Assembly (NCBI GenBank): GCA_905183005.1 | Contig: CAJJDO010000003.1 | Coordinates: forward strand, 283,562 to 347,561 | Direction of reading: 5' to 3' | DNA: 64,000 bases | DNA from: Paramecium pentaurelia | Lineage: Eukaryota; Ciliophora; Oligohymenophorea; Peniculida; Parameciidae | Part shown: piece by piece, positions 1 to 12,458 of the stretch | Layout of the letters: each line of letters begins with the position of its first letter | Numbering within the stretch: position 1 is the first letter of the stretch | Position numbers and translations under genes: made by a program | Notes under the pieces: generated by a model | The model's database searches: none | Seen by the model: only the letters and a program-made list of their open reading frames with translations | Told to the model about the DNA's origin: nothing

Positions 1-228
1 ATTTAATACTTAGTTTTTCAAATAATTTTTTATTTGATATTTTTTCAAAAAATATTTTTATTTATATTCCTTTAGTTCTTATGCATTTGAAGAACAATCT
101 ATGATTAAATTGAATTTATATTCAATAAAAATAGATTTGGTTTTTTGCAAAGCATAAAAAAAAGTAAAAATAATTCTTATACAGCAACATTTTATTATTA
201 TTATTATTTTGAAGGAAAATAGAAAATA

Positions 229-1538
229 ATGAATCAAGTCTCGGATGATTAATCATATAAAACAATTAAATCTGGAAAATCTATGGCTTAAATAGGGTAA
301 ACAGTTTCAGGAGAATATTCATCAGAGAAGAAAAAGTAAATATAATAAAAAATTTACATAATTCTGAATGATTATGAATGCAATAAGCTAGTATGAAAAT
401 AATTATTATAGGCATTTTTTTTATCAATTTTATCTATCTTTATAATTTCACTTGATATTATATTACTTATTTTAGAGACTGAAAAGGAATTAGGAATAAT
501 AGACATTTGGGTAACTGCAAATTCAGGAGTTAGTAGTTATTTTTTAGTGGAATATGTTTTTAGACTGATCTCTTATAATGCTTTTGATGAAACATTGGTT
601 GAATTTTTAAAAAGTAATTTTGTAACTAATTAGAACCTTTTAATCTAGTTGATATACTTGCATTAATATATTCTATAATAGAATAAATATTGTATCTTAT
701 TGATGTTTAGGTTGATCCTAGAATAAAGGTATTAAGAATGCTTATTGTTCTTCGCTTGATTAGAATCTTTAAATTTTCAACTTTCTCTTTAGGAGTGAAG
801 GTATATGATAAATAAATATAATAGATATTAATAAGAGGATTATCAGAAAGTATGCAAGCACTCTCATTACTACTATTTTTTACAATGATATGTATTGATT
901 TATTCTAACTTCTGAGGTGTGATATTGATATCTAGTTTTATGTACTTTGCAGAAAAAGAGTTTGTAGAAGATAGTTAAATCTAAAATATACCTTAAGCAA
1001 TATGGTGGGCAATCATAACAATAACAACAGTTGGATATGGAGATTATGTTCCTAAATCTTTACTTGGTAAATTTATTGGAGTGTTGAGTCTAATTTTTGG
1101 AGTATTATTACTTTCACTTCCTGTAGCAATTATTGGAAATAAATTCTAAGAGATTTATTTATAAAATAAAAAGGAGGAAACTAAAAGAGCAAGAAAGAAT
1201 GCAAAGGTTAAATAAATGATCTAAATATTAGACTCATTACAATTAAATTTAGAATTAAAATGAAAAAGAAATTTATAGAATTATTTTAAAATTAAATGAG
1301 TTAGAATAAGTAAATGAAAGAATTGAATAATGTTTGAAAGATAATCAATTTTTATATAGAAGTATATATAGATAATATTTAATTAGGTATCTCTAGAGAT
1401 GCATAAAGTATGATAGATAAAATTGAAATAAATAGAGAAAATGGTAAAAGTAAGAGTAAACAGAAGGAAAGATTGAGTACTTAAGAAAGAATTATAAAGA
1501 TTAGAGAAGAAATTCTAAATAGTAGAAAAAATAAATGA
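229..1538 (+). CDS. Voltage-gated potassium channel (Shaker/Kv type)
   Basis: Six-transmembrane K+ channel subunit of the plasma or ciliary membrane. Read with TAA/TAG as Gln, the frame gives S1 (about 412-480), an S3-like helix (634-715), an S4 sensor with regularly spaced basic residues (RIKVLRMLIVLRLIRIFKF, about 724-780) and the pore helix plus selectivity filter TTVGYGDYVP (about 1024-1053), followed by S6. Frame continuity requires introns at 391-411 (21 nt), 614-633 (20 nt), 917-935 (19 nt) and 1362-1386 (25 nt). The C-terminal tail is charged and probably coiled coil. An in-frame TGA at about 1260 follows an A4 run; one extra A there would keep the frame open to the TGA at 1536-1538. 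I therefore extend the gene to 1538 and flag the spot as a sequencing error or true truncation. The start is the first ATG after an in-frame TGA-free leader. Confidence 0.88.
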
Positions 1539-1582
1539 ATTTTGATTATATTATTTTTAATTGTTTATATTGATAAAATTCA

Positions 1583-2937
1583 TCAAGAATTATTCTATGT
1601 TATGTCTTAGATATTCTAATTTTATTTCTTCTTATTTGGAACTGATATGAAAGCTTCATTATATAATATTTATAATTTTTCTTACCTAGAAGAAGCCTAT
1701 ATTTGAGCTTCTTATTCATTCTGATCAGCATCATACTCAGAATCATCATCACAAGTGAAAATCTTAGTATATCTAGTATCTGTTCTGGTATCTCCAGGTT
1801 TAATAAAATGACCTCTGAATTTTCTGTATTCTTTTTCAGTTTTATTATTAGCTTTACCAGAATTGATTTTTGCATAAACCTTTTAGCAATGTTTAGGAAT
1901 GAAATCAAATTATAAATTATTGAGTTCAATTCTTTTATTTTATCTTTAATCATCTACTTCTGAAGGATCAACACTACATTATGAACTTTTTTATTTAGAT
2001 TTTCTATTACTAGATTTAAGTAATAATGAAAACTCTTCTTCTTATATTTATGTTAATGTACATTCATTAAACCATTAATATTTTTAACTCCAATCATTTT
2101 CCAAAATTAGATTCTTATATACTAATGTTTCCTTATTCTTTTTAATATTTCTGAGTACCAAAGGATGAGATACAATAGTATCATTAGTACATTATTCAAC
2201 ACTAATTTTTCTTAGAATATCTAAGTATTCTATATAAAACATTAACTTTCTGTATTAATTTCTGTTGATTACTTTCATATATGATTAATATCTATCCACT
2301 CTATCTGCTTAAAATACACGAGCATGCATTAAATATAATCTTTCACAAATGTCTGATGCTTCTATTAATTATTAACAAAGATATTATTCAAATGGATCTA
2401 ATCCTTTATTTTTCTATTTAAATCCTTCAGAAGTCAAAGTATCCTTAGCTCTTAATAATATATAAATGCTTAAATGTGATAATTTTAATCTAAATTCTGC
2501 ATCTTTTTTTCCACATCTTCTATGTTTCCTTTCCTTTGCAAATACTTCATCAATTGATTGAATTGCTTATTTTATATGTTATGAAGATATTCTACAAAAT
2601 CTTCCCTTATATAATCTAAAAATCAATTTATATTTAAATACTTAATTCCTGTTAATTAATAGAAATCATTTAACCCTTATCTTTTGACTCCTCTTGATTT
2701 AATATCACTTTCTATTAGTTAAATTTGTTATTCTTTAGTAAAATTCTCTGAATATCCTGTTAATTATTCCCAACGATATCGAAGTGTATTGGCTTTCTAT
2801 ACTTTTTCGCCTGTTTATAATTCAAATTTCCTTGCTACCTAAGTCCAACTTGTGCAATTTTTGCCTCCAAATGCATCTACAATAGCCAAGAACTCCTTGT
2901 CGAATTTCTAGTCTTGTTTATGGTACCTTGCACTCAT
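1583..2937 (-). CDS. Myb/SANT-like domain protein, uncharacterised
   Basis: About 440 residues with TGA as the only stop (1583-1585). The N-terminal 60 residues look like a helix-turn-helix Myb/SANT-like fold: FDKEFLAIVDAFGG, then a tryptophan (TSWTQVARKFEL) and a second one in TLRYRWEQLTGY. A 26-nt GT...AG intron near codon 105 is needed to pass an in-frame TGA. The rest is charged and Gln-rich, ending in an acidic stretch (CDDDSEYDADQNE), and I recognise no further domain. A role in DNA or chromatin binding is inferred only from the N-terminus. The 5' part (2175-3215, including the start) appears a second time at 3217-4317 beyond the N at 3216. The gene is convergent with the K+ channel gene, with only 44 bp between the stops. 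Confidence 0.72.
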
Positions 2938-3215
2938 TTACAATTAAAATTCTAATTAAACTAAGCCATTTTTTGTCAATTAAAAAATCCTATAAAAACT
3001 TGTGCTCAGAGAGTGATGTAATCTTCATATTAATTGCAGGTATAAAAATAACAAGGTTTTCTAGAGTATAAACTAATATATAAGTATAAAATTTTATTTT
3101 TTTTATATACCCAATAAAAATGTAGGAATATAATTTATCATCTCTAATTAAGAATAGTAATTCTATTATATTAGGTAGATCCTTTTATTTATTTAGATGA
3201 GATTTCACTATTCAT

Positions 3216-3216
3216 N
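3216..3216. other. Assembly join (single N), 1.04-kb overlap
   Basis: The left contig ends at 3215. The right contig starts with sequence already seen at 2175. Bases 2175-3215 equal 3217-4317 except for a 62-bp insert at 4035-4096 and a small A-run difference beside it. Confidence 0.95.
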
Positions 3217-3979
3217 ATAGTATCATTAGTACATTATTCAACACTAATTTTTCTTAGAATATCTAAGTATTCTATATAAAACATTAACTTTCTGTATTAA
3301 TTTCTGTTGATTACTTTCATATATGATTAATATCTATCCACTCTATCTGCTTAAAATACACGAGCATGCATTAAATATAATCTTTCACAAATGTCTGATG
3401 CTTCTATTAATTATTAACAAAGATATTATTCAAATGGATCTAATCCTTTATTTTTCTATTTAAATCCTTCAGAAGTCAAAGTATCCTTAGCTCTTAATAA
3501 TATATAAATGCTTAAATGTGATAATTTTAATCTAAATTCTGCATCTTTTTTTCCACATCTTCTATGTTTCCTTTCCTTTGCAAATACTTCATCAATTGAT
3601 TGAATTGCTTATTTTATATGTTATGAAGATATTCTACAAAATCTTCCCTTATATAATCTAAAAATCAATTTATATTTAAATACTTAATTCCTGTTAATTA
3701 ATAGAAATCATTTAACCCTTATCTTTTGACTCCTCTTGATTTAATATCACTTTCTATTAGTTAAATTTGTTATTCTTTAGTAAAATTCTCTGAATATCCT
3801 GTTAATTATTCCCAACGATATCGAAGTGTATTGGCTTTCTATACTTTTTCGCCTGTTTATAATTCAAATTTCCTTGCTACCTAAGTCCAACTTGTGCAAT
3901 TTTTGCCTCCAAATGCATCTACAATAGCCAAGAACTCCTTGTCGAATTTCTAGTCTTGTTTATGGTACCTTGCACTCAT
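3217..3979 (-). pseudogene. Repeated 5' part of the Myb/SANT-like gene (assembly copy)
   Basis: This is the same coding sequence as 2175-2937, with the ATG at 3977-3979, and it is cut off at the N at 3216. It is best read as the overlapping end of the neighbouring contig and not as a second gene. Its value is that it carries the upstream 62-bp insert missing from the first copy. Confidence 0.85.
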
Positions 3980-4034
3980 TTACAATTAAAATTCTAATTA
4001 AACTAAGCCATTTTTTGTCAATTAAAAAATCCTA

Positions 4035-4096
4035 TACAGCCAAATTTTATAAACCAAAAATTAAATAAATCTTAATTATTTACTTTGCAACGATTG
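4035..4096. mobile_element. Retained internal eliminated sequence (IES) candidate, 62 bp
   Basis: The copy at 3217-4317 contains this insert; the matching copy at 2175-3215 lacks it (site near 2992-2997). It is bounded by TA on both sides (4035-4036 and 4097-4098). Its left end TACAGCCA fits the Paramecium IES end consensus TAYAGYNR exactly. The right end read inward (TACAATCG) fits less well. The length lies in the usual IES range. The insert is 56 bp upstream of the ATG of the Myb/SANT-like gene. One oddity: clean TA-to-TA excision would leave three A after TAT, while the insert-free copy has five, so the junction is not letter-perfect. Confidence 0.7.
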
Positions 4097-4527
4097 TAAA
4101 CTTGTGCTCAGAGAGTGATGTAATCTTCATATTAATTGCAGGTATAAAAATAACAAGGTTTTCTAGAGTATAAACTAATATATAAGTATAAAATTTTATT
4201 TTTTTTATATACCCAATAAAAATGTAGGAATATAATTTATCATCTCTAATTAAGAATAGTAATTCTATTATATTAGGTAGATCCTTTTATTTATTTAGAT
4301 GAGATTTCACTATTCATAATGATTTTTTTTTCATCTCATCAAAGTATTTAAATGCTTTTTCATTTCCAAATTTTAAATATGATTTTTTTGAGAGTAGAAC
4401 TTAATGCATAAAGGAATACATATATTAATTATAACAGAATATTTTTGCTTTCTTATATATTCTTATATATTCTTATATAATTCAATTTTAATATTTGATA
4501 GCTATCTATTTCAGACAAAAATATCAT

Positions 4528-4881
4528 TCATGATTAGAAAAATGAATTTATTTAATAAATACTTTATTTTAATTTAAATTGATCAGAGTAAGTAAATTAT
4601 TCAATTTCTATAAATAGATCTTCATTATTAATGACATTTAATTTTATTTTATTGATCACATCAAATTGGTTTTTTAAGATTTCAAATTATGATAGTTATT
4701 TATAATCTCTAAAAACTCTTTCGACCATAGTATTACATTCTGATTATACAATGATTTTAATAAAATTTTAATTATGCCATATCAATGAGATTTTCATCTA
4801 GATATACAGTTCTGATATCTTCATTAAGAATTAAGCAGTTTGCTTTTTGAATACAACATTTAATTCTTCATTATTCAGCAT
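4528..4881 (-). CDS. Short ORF of unknown function
   Basis: There are 118 codons open under the ciliate code, from ATG at 4879-4881 to TGA at 4528-4530, after one or more possible upstream exons. The product is hydrophilic and helical in look (for example FRDYKQLSQFEILKNQFDVI), with no motif I recognise. It sits between the Myb/SANT-like gene and the PIP kinase gene on the same strand. An open frame of this length can arise by chance in AT-rich DNA with one stop codon, so it may be only the last exon of a gene or a decayed one. Confidence 0.35.
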
Positions 4882-5751
4882 ATAAGATATCACTTATTGA
4901 GTATTCTGAAATCCTCTATATTTGTTTAATCATTGTAGAAATAATCAAATTATATCCATAGAGTTATCTCTTCTCCATTACTATATTTTATCATAATTTT
5001 TTTTTTTGATATTTCTGATAACCATTTTAATAAATAAATCATTTTTATTTCTGAACAGTTATACTTTTCTTAAACTCTATTCTGATTAAAAATTTTTAGG
5101 AATTAATAATAAATAGTTATAATAAGACTAGTTGACCTTACGTTAATATTTTATACTACCATAACTTAGATTATTTAGTTATATATTGATTAATTAATCA
5201 AATCAAGTATCATAATTTTCAACTCTTTCCATTTTTAAAGATAATATAATATCAATCCAAAATTAATTATGAAATTTTCAATATTTCTAATGAAACTTTA
5301 CATTCTAATATAATTCAGGATTCCAAACCCTTTATTTGATTAAATGCTTATAATTAAAGAATCTTAATTAGAGATTCTAAATTATTTTATTTGTATTTAG
5401 ATATTGAATGTTTTAGTATATTACTAAATTTAATTTGCTAACAAAATTTTTACAAGCTTTTTAAATATTAAATTTGGATTATAAAATATGTGAAAATACT
5501 AATAATTTTATAGGTCTCATTAATTTAATAAAAGAGTAGTTATCAAATCAAAAAGTCTAATTACTTTATGGACTTTCCTTTATAAATGTGAATTTTTAAT
5601 AATAAAAAACAACATAATTTAGTTTTATTTAATTTATTTAATTTATATGTTTAAACATTATTTAAATATTGAATTGATTACATAAAATTATATAAATTTA
5701 TAATTTAGTTTTATAATTAATATAGATTATAATTGAGAAAATTTAATTTAG
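4882..5751. other. AT-rich intergenic stretch
   Basis: About 870 bp with runs of A and T. No frame is supported by motifs, introns or composition. It may hold upstream exons of the ORF at 4528-4881 and the 3' flank of the PIP kinase gene. Confidence 0.4.
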
Positions 5752-8095
5752 TCAGATATTGTTTCTAAACATATTAGTTATGAATCTCTTGAATCTTTCA
5801 GCATATTGATGAGGAGGTATTGCAGAAATATCAGGACCTTAAAAACATCTTTTACAACAATATTCTATTTTCTTTTTAGTGCTAATATATATATATCTGA
5901 TTAATACTTAAAATTTGTCAATATATCAATAATTCCAAAGAAATAAATTTTATCACTATTTTTAGATTAAATTATAGAAATATCTTCTTATTCTAATTCC
6001 TAGGGTATGTCTGTTCTTGAAGTAGTTTGAAGAAAATTAATTTCATGAATTCCCAAAAGAAGACTATAATCTATAATATTATTTTAAGCAAAGAAATCAG
6101 CATCTTTATACAATTATGTGAGTAATTCACTTTACTTATCCATTTTAATATTAATTTTCTCATGAGATTCTAAGAAATTTAAATCTTTTCTAGCTACAGT
6201 ATAATCTGCATTATTTGGAGTTTTTCTTTAATGAAGACTCCCTTTTATATCATATCTTATATTAATTTCATGAGATGTTTTGAATACATTACTCATTATG
6301 ACAAAATGTATTTTTTTATCATCTAATATGATTTTATGCATTCCAAATAACTTAATTATTAATGATTATCTATAATCTTTAAGATGTTTAAAATAATTGT
6401 ATAAGATATGTCTCATAAAAGTAAATTCTGTTTTTGAAATAGTTTTTAATGTATAAATACCATCTTATGAATAATAGAAAAAGCTTCCACTTTTACCACT
6501 AGATGTTAATTCTGATAGAGTACTTAGATCTCCTTTTAAAATACTTGATAATAATGTTTCAGGTCCAATGCTACTTAAATAATTATCATTATCTATAAAA
6601 AACATTTTTCTTATGTGATTAAATACTTAAGGAGCATAATCAAAGAATTTACATACTTTAAAAGTTGCTTTTTCATTACCAGTTCTCTTTGGCATAAGTT
6701 CAAAATAGTATTTTAATTTAAAATCTTTTAATGTAACTTCATAATCACTTAAAGCATTTACAGATTTCACTGCCATTTATATACCAATCATCATATTTAA
6801 TACTAGATTCCAATTTTGATGTCCAAATTATACAGATAAAGCATTTTTTCTTTTTTTATTTATATTAGCAATAGTAGCTCTTCTTTTTTCAGCTATTTCT
6901 AAATCTTTTTTCTTTTTGATACTGAATTCTTCTAATTTCTTTTAATACATTTTTTCTAATCTATCTAAAGATTATTAAGTTTATTATTTTAATTCGTGAA
7001 TCTTAATTAAAGCTTCTTTATAATTATCTTTAATTTAATCATCTGTCATATTATTAATCTTTTCTAATCCTTCAGTCAATTCTGGATCCAAAGTCTCTTC
7101 ACTTTCTTTCGATTATAAATTGTAATCAATTTTTATAGGTATCTCTTAATCTCCTCTATGTATATAAGGACAAATTTAACTATTAGCTTATATGATTTGA
7201 CTGGTTTAAACTGTTCCTTATTGACGAGGCTTATTCACATTTATAGTACTTGACATTCTTAATGATAGAGCATCAACTTCCTCTCCCATTAAATACTAGA
7301 TTCCAAATTAACTATTTGTATTTGTTCTCCTTTAAATAGATACATTAATAATACATTTTCTTTTAACAAAACATTAAACTCTAAATTAGATTGGGTTTTG
7401 CTTATACAATTGCTGAATATCTATTTTGTTTTAACCCTATCATCAATTCAAATAAGTCTACTGCTTAATCCTTAATTAAATAAAATTCACTCAAAACTAT
7501 CTAATCTTATTTTAAGGTTGCTTCTTTAATAGAAATAGTTATTCCTTTCCTTAAAAATTCAAATATATCAAGTAAAGAGGGATCACTAGATAAAATTCCT
7601 TTATATTCAATAAATGAGACTTTTTCATCATTATTCTTATCCATTTATGTAAATATATATGCAACTCTTTTTTCTAGATGATCTCTTATTTCATTTGTTA
7701 TGGCTGTTCCTGTCATAACAACCCAAGAATCAATCAAAGCTTGCATTGTTTATTAAAAATCTCTTAATGTAAAATAACCTTTTCTATTTTAATCAATCAA
7801 TTTATATGATATCTCAGCTTTTTCATCTTGTGAACCATATGTGATTTTATCGAAATAAGCAAGAAATTCATTAAACTAAATTTTACCATCCTGATCTTCA
7901 TCAATTATTTAAAATAAACAATCACTCAATACCTAAACTGTTTCAAGACCAAGTAATCCCATATTGTCTCTAAATTGATTTTTTGTTAAAAAATTAGATC
8001 CATTAGTCATTCTCTAAAATCTATATTTTATAGTATAAAAATTACCTTCTAAACAATTCCTAAACCTCTTCAGCTGAAAAACGAAACTTCGTCAT
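5752..8095 (-). CDS. EF-hand (NCS-like)/phosphatidylinositol-phosphate kinase fusion
   Basis: Single protein of about 750 residues joining a calcium sensor to a lipid kinase that would make PtdIns(4,5)P2 from PtdIns4P (substrate inferred). The N-terminal 190 residues resemble neuronal calcium sensor/calcineurin B proteins: MTKFRFSAEEVQELFRRF, then EF loops DEDQDGKIQFNE (about 7880-7920), DQNRKGYFTLRD and DKNNDEKVSFIE (about 7615-7650). A helical, partly coiled linker follows. The kinase core shows SGKSGSFFYYS (about 6490-6530), the Lys of YTLKTI, YDIKGS (about 6240), IIDYSLLLGIH (about 6050-6085), FGIIDIL and the C-terminal ISAIPPHQYAERFKRFI. Introns include 8021-8045 (25 nt), one 25-nt intron near 7340 and 5882-5907 (26 nt); splicing the last restores the conserved C-terminus. 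The ATG at 8093-8095 begins the EF-hand module. The same fusion layout is known for an apicomplexan PIP5K. Confidence 0.9.
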
Positions 8096-8474
8096 CCTAT
8101 TCCTCTAAGCTTGTTAAATCCCATTCTTACTACAGCAAAACATTTATTATATTAAATAAAAATTAAAGTAAATGATAACCTATTTACAATATATTAGCTA
8201 ATCTTTAAAAAGAACTATTGTCTTATTCTTTATCTTAATCAATCATTTAAATAATAACATTCATCTAAATTTAAAATTAAATATTCTATCTTTATTCTCT
8301 TTCTGATTTCTAAGTCATAAGAAATAAATATTCTATAAATCTATTATTTATAAGATTTTATAATGCATATGTATTATAATTCATTTTAAATTTGGATTAA
8401 TTTAAAGATTTAAAAAATTATATAAATTCAAAGAAAAAACTCAAAATATTATTTATAATCTAAAAAGAATCAAA

Positions 8475-11400
8475 TCACCAATAACCACCATGTTCTTTTG
8501 TTAAATGCTCATAACATTCTGAAGATGTTTTAAATACCTTCATACAAGGAACACCCTTGTTATTATTTTTCCAACAAATACTCTTTTTACAGACAGAACA
8601 AGTTACTCTATAACATCCATCAATTCTTTATATTAAGGCTTAACAACTTGGGCATTTTCTAATATCTTATTCTTTCATTAATTTTAATAATAATCCTTAA
8701 TCACCAATCTTATTTTCCTCGCATGTTAAACCAGGATGTCTTAAAGCCTCTCATATATTAAATAATTACTTTACATAAACAACAATATTATTTTAAACAC
8801 ATTGAACAACATATTGATTTATCTTTTTATTAAATTTATTCAAAATTATTACATCCAGGAGTATAACAGTATGTTAAATCTTAATTATTTTCCTAAATAA
8901 ATTTATTAAGTGCCAAATTTATCAAAGTATCTTTGTTTTCTTAACCAATTATTTACAATATATCATTTAGAATCATTTTTTCATTGCACACTGGACATCT
9001 TACAGGAAATAATTTAACATCTTGTAAAACACTATTACAATGTAGAGAAATGCATTCTAAACAACATTTATGACCACAACCTTATAATAAATAGCTATGT
9101 TTAATATTATCAAAACAGATAGGACATTCTGCTTATTTTACATCATTAAGATCTATTTCTCCTTCTAAATTTTCTTAAGAAACAACAGATTCAATACAAG
9201 CAACAGCATCTTATATATTTTAACCTGATCCCTCTAAATACAATTCTTTACTCAGTTATTTGTATTTTATCTAGATCAAATTAAATTGTTTTTTTATACT
9301 ATCAAGACCTTAACATTTTAACCCAACTAATTATTTAATTGCTCCTGGAGGTATAATTAATTTATGAGAAACAACTATTTAAGTAATTTAATTGACATAA
9401 TCAGTAATTTCATTTAATTTGTCTTTTTAACAACATACACGAATCACTTTTTTATATTGATCAATCATAAAATATATACTTCCATCTACTTTTTCAAAGT
9501 CTTTTAATTTATTCTATCCAAAAGTAGTAAAAAGAAAATCTCCATTATTTTTCAATTCAATTTTATAACCTTAAAGGAAATTAGTTAAAATTTGATCTAA
9601 TTGTTAATGTATTAATATATTTTATGAACGAATGATAACCTCTAATTCCATTTTATTTTATTGATTTCCTTATTCGAAAGTAACCTTAAAATTAAATTTT
9701 TCATATTCCTTTAAAATGTTTAAAATATGGGGTTTGAGTTGGATAGGAATTTTATGAAATTAATAATATTAACCTTAACTATTTATTTTCACTAAATTTA
9801 CTCCAAATTATATTTTTTGTCCATTTAAAATTTCTAATAATTTTTACATAGTATGAATACTCGAAATTTGAATTTTAGCTTTTCTTTTTCCTCCTGTTTT
9901 TCTAATCAAGTGAGTATGATTGAAATCAACATCTTTTTTCTCATTTCTTTCAATATTTCTATTGATTAAATGTATAATTCTTTGTGAATAATCATTCTTA
10001 GTTTCTTATAGAATTTTTGATTATAAATCAATAAATTTTACATGCTTTTTCCCACCACACAACATAAGAATATCAATTTCAGTAGTAAATGAACTTAAAT
10101 TCTAAAATTTTAAAGTGAAATCATCAATTTATGTAATTTTAATTTTTTTTCCTTCTAATAACTAATTATTAAATTAATCTAAACATTATTTAGCTTAAGA
10201 CATTTCATTAAATAACACAGTACAGACTCCTGAACATAATTTGGCATACCATATTATATTCAAAATGTATTTATATTATTTAATTATTTATTATTATTTA
10301 TCATTAATTTATTCTGTAATAACACTAATAATTCTATCTTAATACTCTGATTAATCATATCCTTAAATAATATAAGGCATGTCATCTTTATCTTCAATAA
10401 CAATTTAAGCTTAAGTTTCATTTTCGAAATAATTTAATTTAAGATGAGTTATAACAGTAAAGTCTTCAAATAATTCTTTAATATCTTTTTCTGTTATTTT
10501 TGGTGGTAATCCTACTAATTTAAACTCTTTAGATTCATGCTACCTTATCCATTCACTAATGATGGCTCCACTCTAAAAAATTAATTTTTTTCCACTTATA
10601 TGTTTGATCTCTATAATTTATGTTTTTAGATTTTCTTTAATTTGATCTATTCTTGCTTATAATTCACTCATATCTATTTTATCATCAGAATAAATTGATA
10701 TTAAATTCAAATTTAAATTTGGTTCTATTGAACAATTATATTTATTTTCTAATTCAGTTATTTCAATTCCTTAATTTTTCCATAGTTCCTCTAAAATTGC
10801 ATTACAAACATTATTAAATATTATTTCTTTTTGATTCATAGATTATTTTCTATTTTTATTATGGAGACATAAAATTGAATTTTCTTTTAAAGCTAAAATA
10901 TGAATATGTTATTATAATCTTCCTTTTTATTATTAAATGCAAAATTAATTTAGTTTAAAACTTTAATCTTAAATATAATATAATCTATCTTCTCTTAATT
11001 CTGCAACAGGAAAATTTAATTTTAATAATTCTTCAACTTATGGTTTGTCTTCTTAAACTACTTACATACTCGATGATCTTCTAATTGGTGCCATAGTCAA
11101 TGCACCAAAATTAAGTATATTAATTTAAGGACAATTCTATAATATTTTAATGATTTTACATATTTTTGAGAAAATTACTAAACATAAAGAAGAATTAGTA
11201 TTCCTTTATATAGATTGATTAGATTCTAATTACACCACTTTTCTAATTAAGTAAATTCAAAAATGCTTTAATTTATATCTATATCTGTATTAAGAAGAAT
11301 TGAATTGATAAAAGATCCAAGTTAATCTATTATTTCTATCCATGAATAAGCATCACCCTTATTTGACCAAATTTGACTAGTTCTGATAGTTAAATTTGAA

Positions 11401-12320
11401 TTAGGTTTATATTATAATAACATACCTGAACTATTCAAAGCACCTTTAATAATAGCACTATTTTTTGATTTATCAAATTATTCAATATGATTATCTTATT
11501 AATTAAATTCTAATTTGACTTCTTTTGGAGGTAGAGTAACATAAGTTTCATTTGTAAAATTGTATACAATTTATACTCCAAATTAATTAGATTTTGGTAT
11601 TTCTCTAATTATTAAATCTTGTCTTGATAATAATTGATCTTAATAAATGATACTGTTTTTTATGTATGGTTTTCTAATTTCTCTGTATTATGTATGGATA
11701 ATTAGAGTTATACATTAAGATTCCAAATATTATGGTTCAATAAGTAAATAAATAACATGATTGTATTATTAAGTTTTTCTTTAATCAAGTTTTTAATATA
11801 ATTCATTAAATTCTGGTGTCAACCTAATTTATATTTAACCTAAGTATCCCAATATATTTGCAAATGATTATATTTCATTGACATTTTTACAATAAATTAA
11901 AACATCTTATTCTTCATGTATTTATTTAAATAAATATTCATATATTTAATCTACTCTCTCCATATTATCTTTCCATAAGAAGGAATATATCACATTATAA
12001 TCAGGAATACATTGATATTGCAATTATTCCACATTTAATGAATCTGTCTCAATTGTTTCATTAATGATTAAAAATTAAATTTATTCATCAATAATAGATG
12101 GAATAGATGATGCAAATTTTAAATCCAAACTATTGGGTAATTCTAATTTTTAATTTGTTTAATCAATTATCATTTTTAATTGTCCTTAATCATCATTATT
12201 CAATTATAACTTTTGAAGAATAGAATTGAAATATTTTTATCTTTCATTTAACAAAGGTTCTCTTGCCATATAGTAATTTTAAATTAATGAAGAACTTTCA
12301 GCTTTTTTAAATTGATTCAT
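8475..12320 (-). CDS. RING-IBR-RING E3 ubiquitin ligase with decayed DEAH-helicase-like N-terminus
   Basis: About 1,250 residues. The C-terminus is an RBR ubiquitin ligase: RING1 CPICFDNI...GCGHKCCLECIS...CPVCNEK (about 8990-9145), IBR CYTPGCNNF...CCSMCLKQYCCLCK...HPGLTCEEN (about 8720-8880), RING2 CPSCQALIQRIDGCYRVTC (about 8570-8665) with the catalytic-type Cys of the GC pair. The protein stops soon after RING2 (HGGYW). The order and wording match plant DEAH12-type helicase/RBR proteins. The N-terminal half has a VLIYCKNVNEIQSFANIL segment and LIIHTQREIRKPY resembling RecA2 of DEAH helicases, but I find no Walker A, DEAH or arginine-finger motif. A 22-nt intron inside the IBR is required; frame changes near 11,150-11,250 imply at least one more. 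The start at 12320 is the first ATG of the open frame. It lies divergent from the transporter gene, 138 bp away. Confidence 0.82.
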
Positions 12321-12458
12321 AGTATTTTAGAATTTGAGAGTTTTCTATTGAAAAAAAAATATTTTTATTTTTATTTTCAATTACAATTTATATTTATTTA
12401 CCAAGAAACATATATTGGTAAACTCAAATTAAAAATAAAGATATTTCATTTTATTTAC

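Noticed and set aside
1258..1262. TGA read as selenocysteine in the K+ channel gene
   Set aside because: Nothing supports recoding; a homopolymer error or true stop explains it more simply.
1600..1953. Minus-strand frame of 117 codons under the standard code
   Set aside because: Out of frame with the Myb/SANT-like gene, whose own frame runs through with TAA/TAG as Gln to the TGA at 1583.
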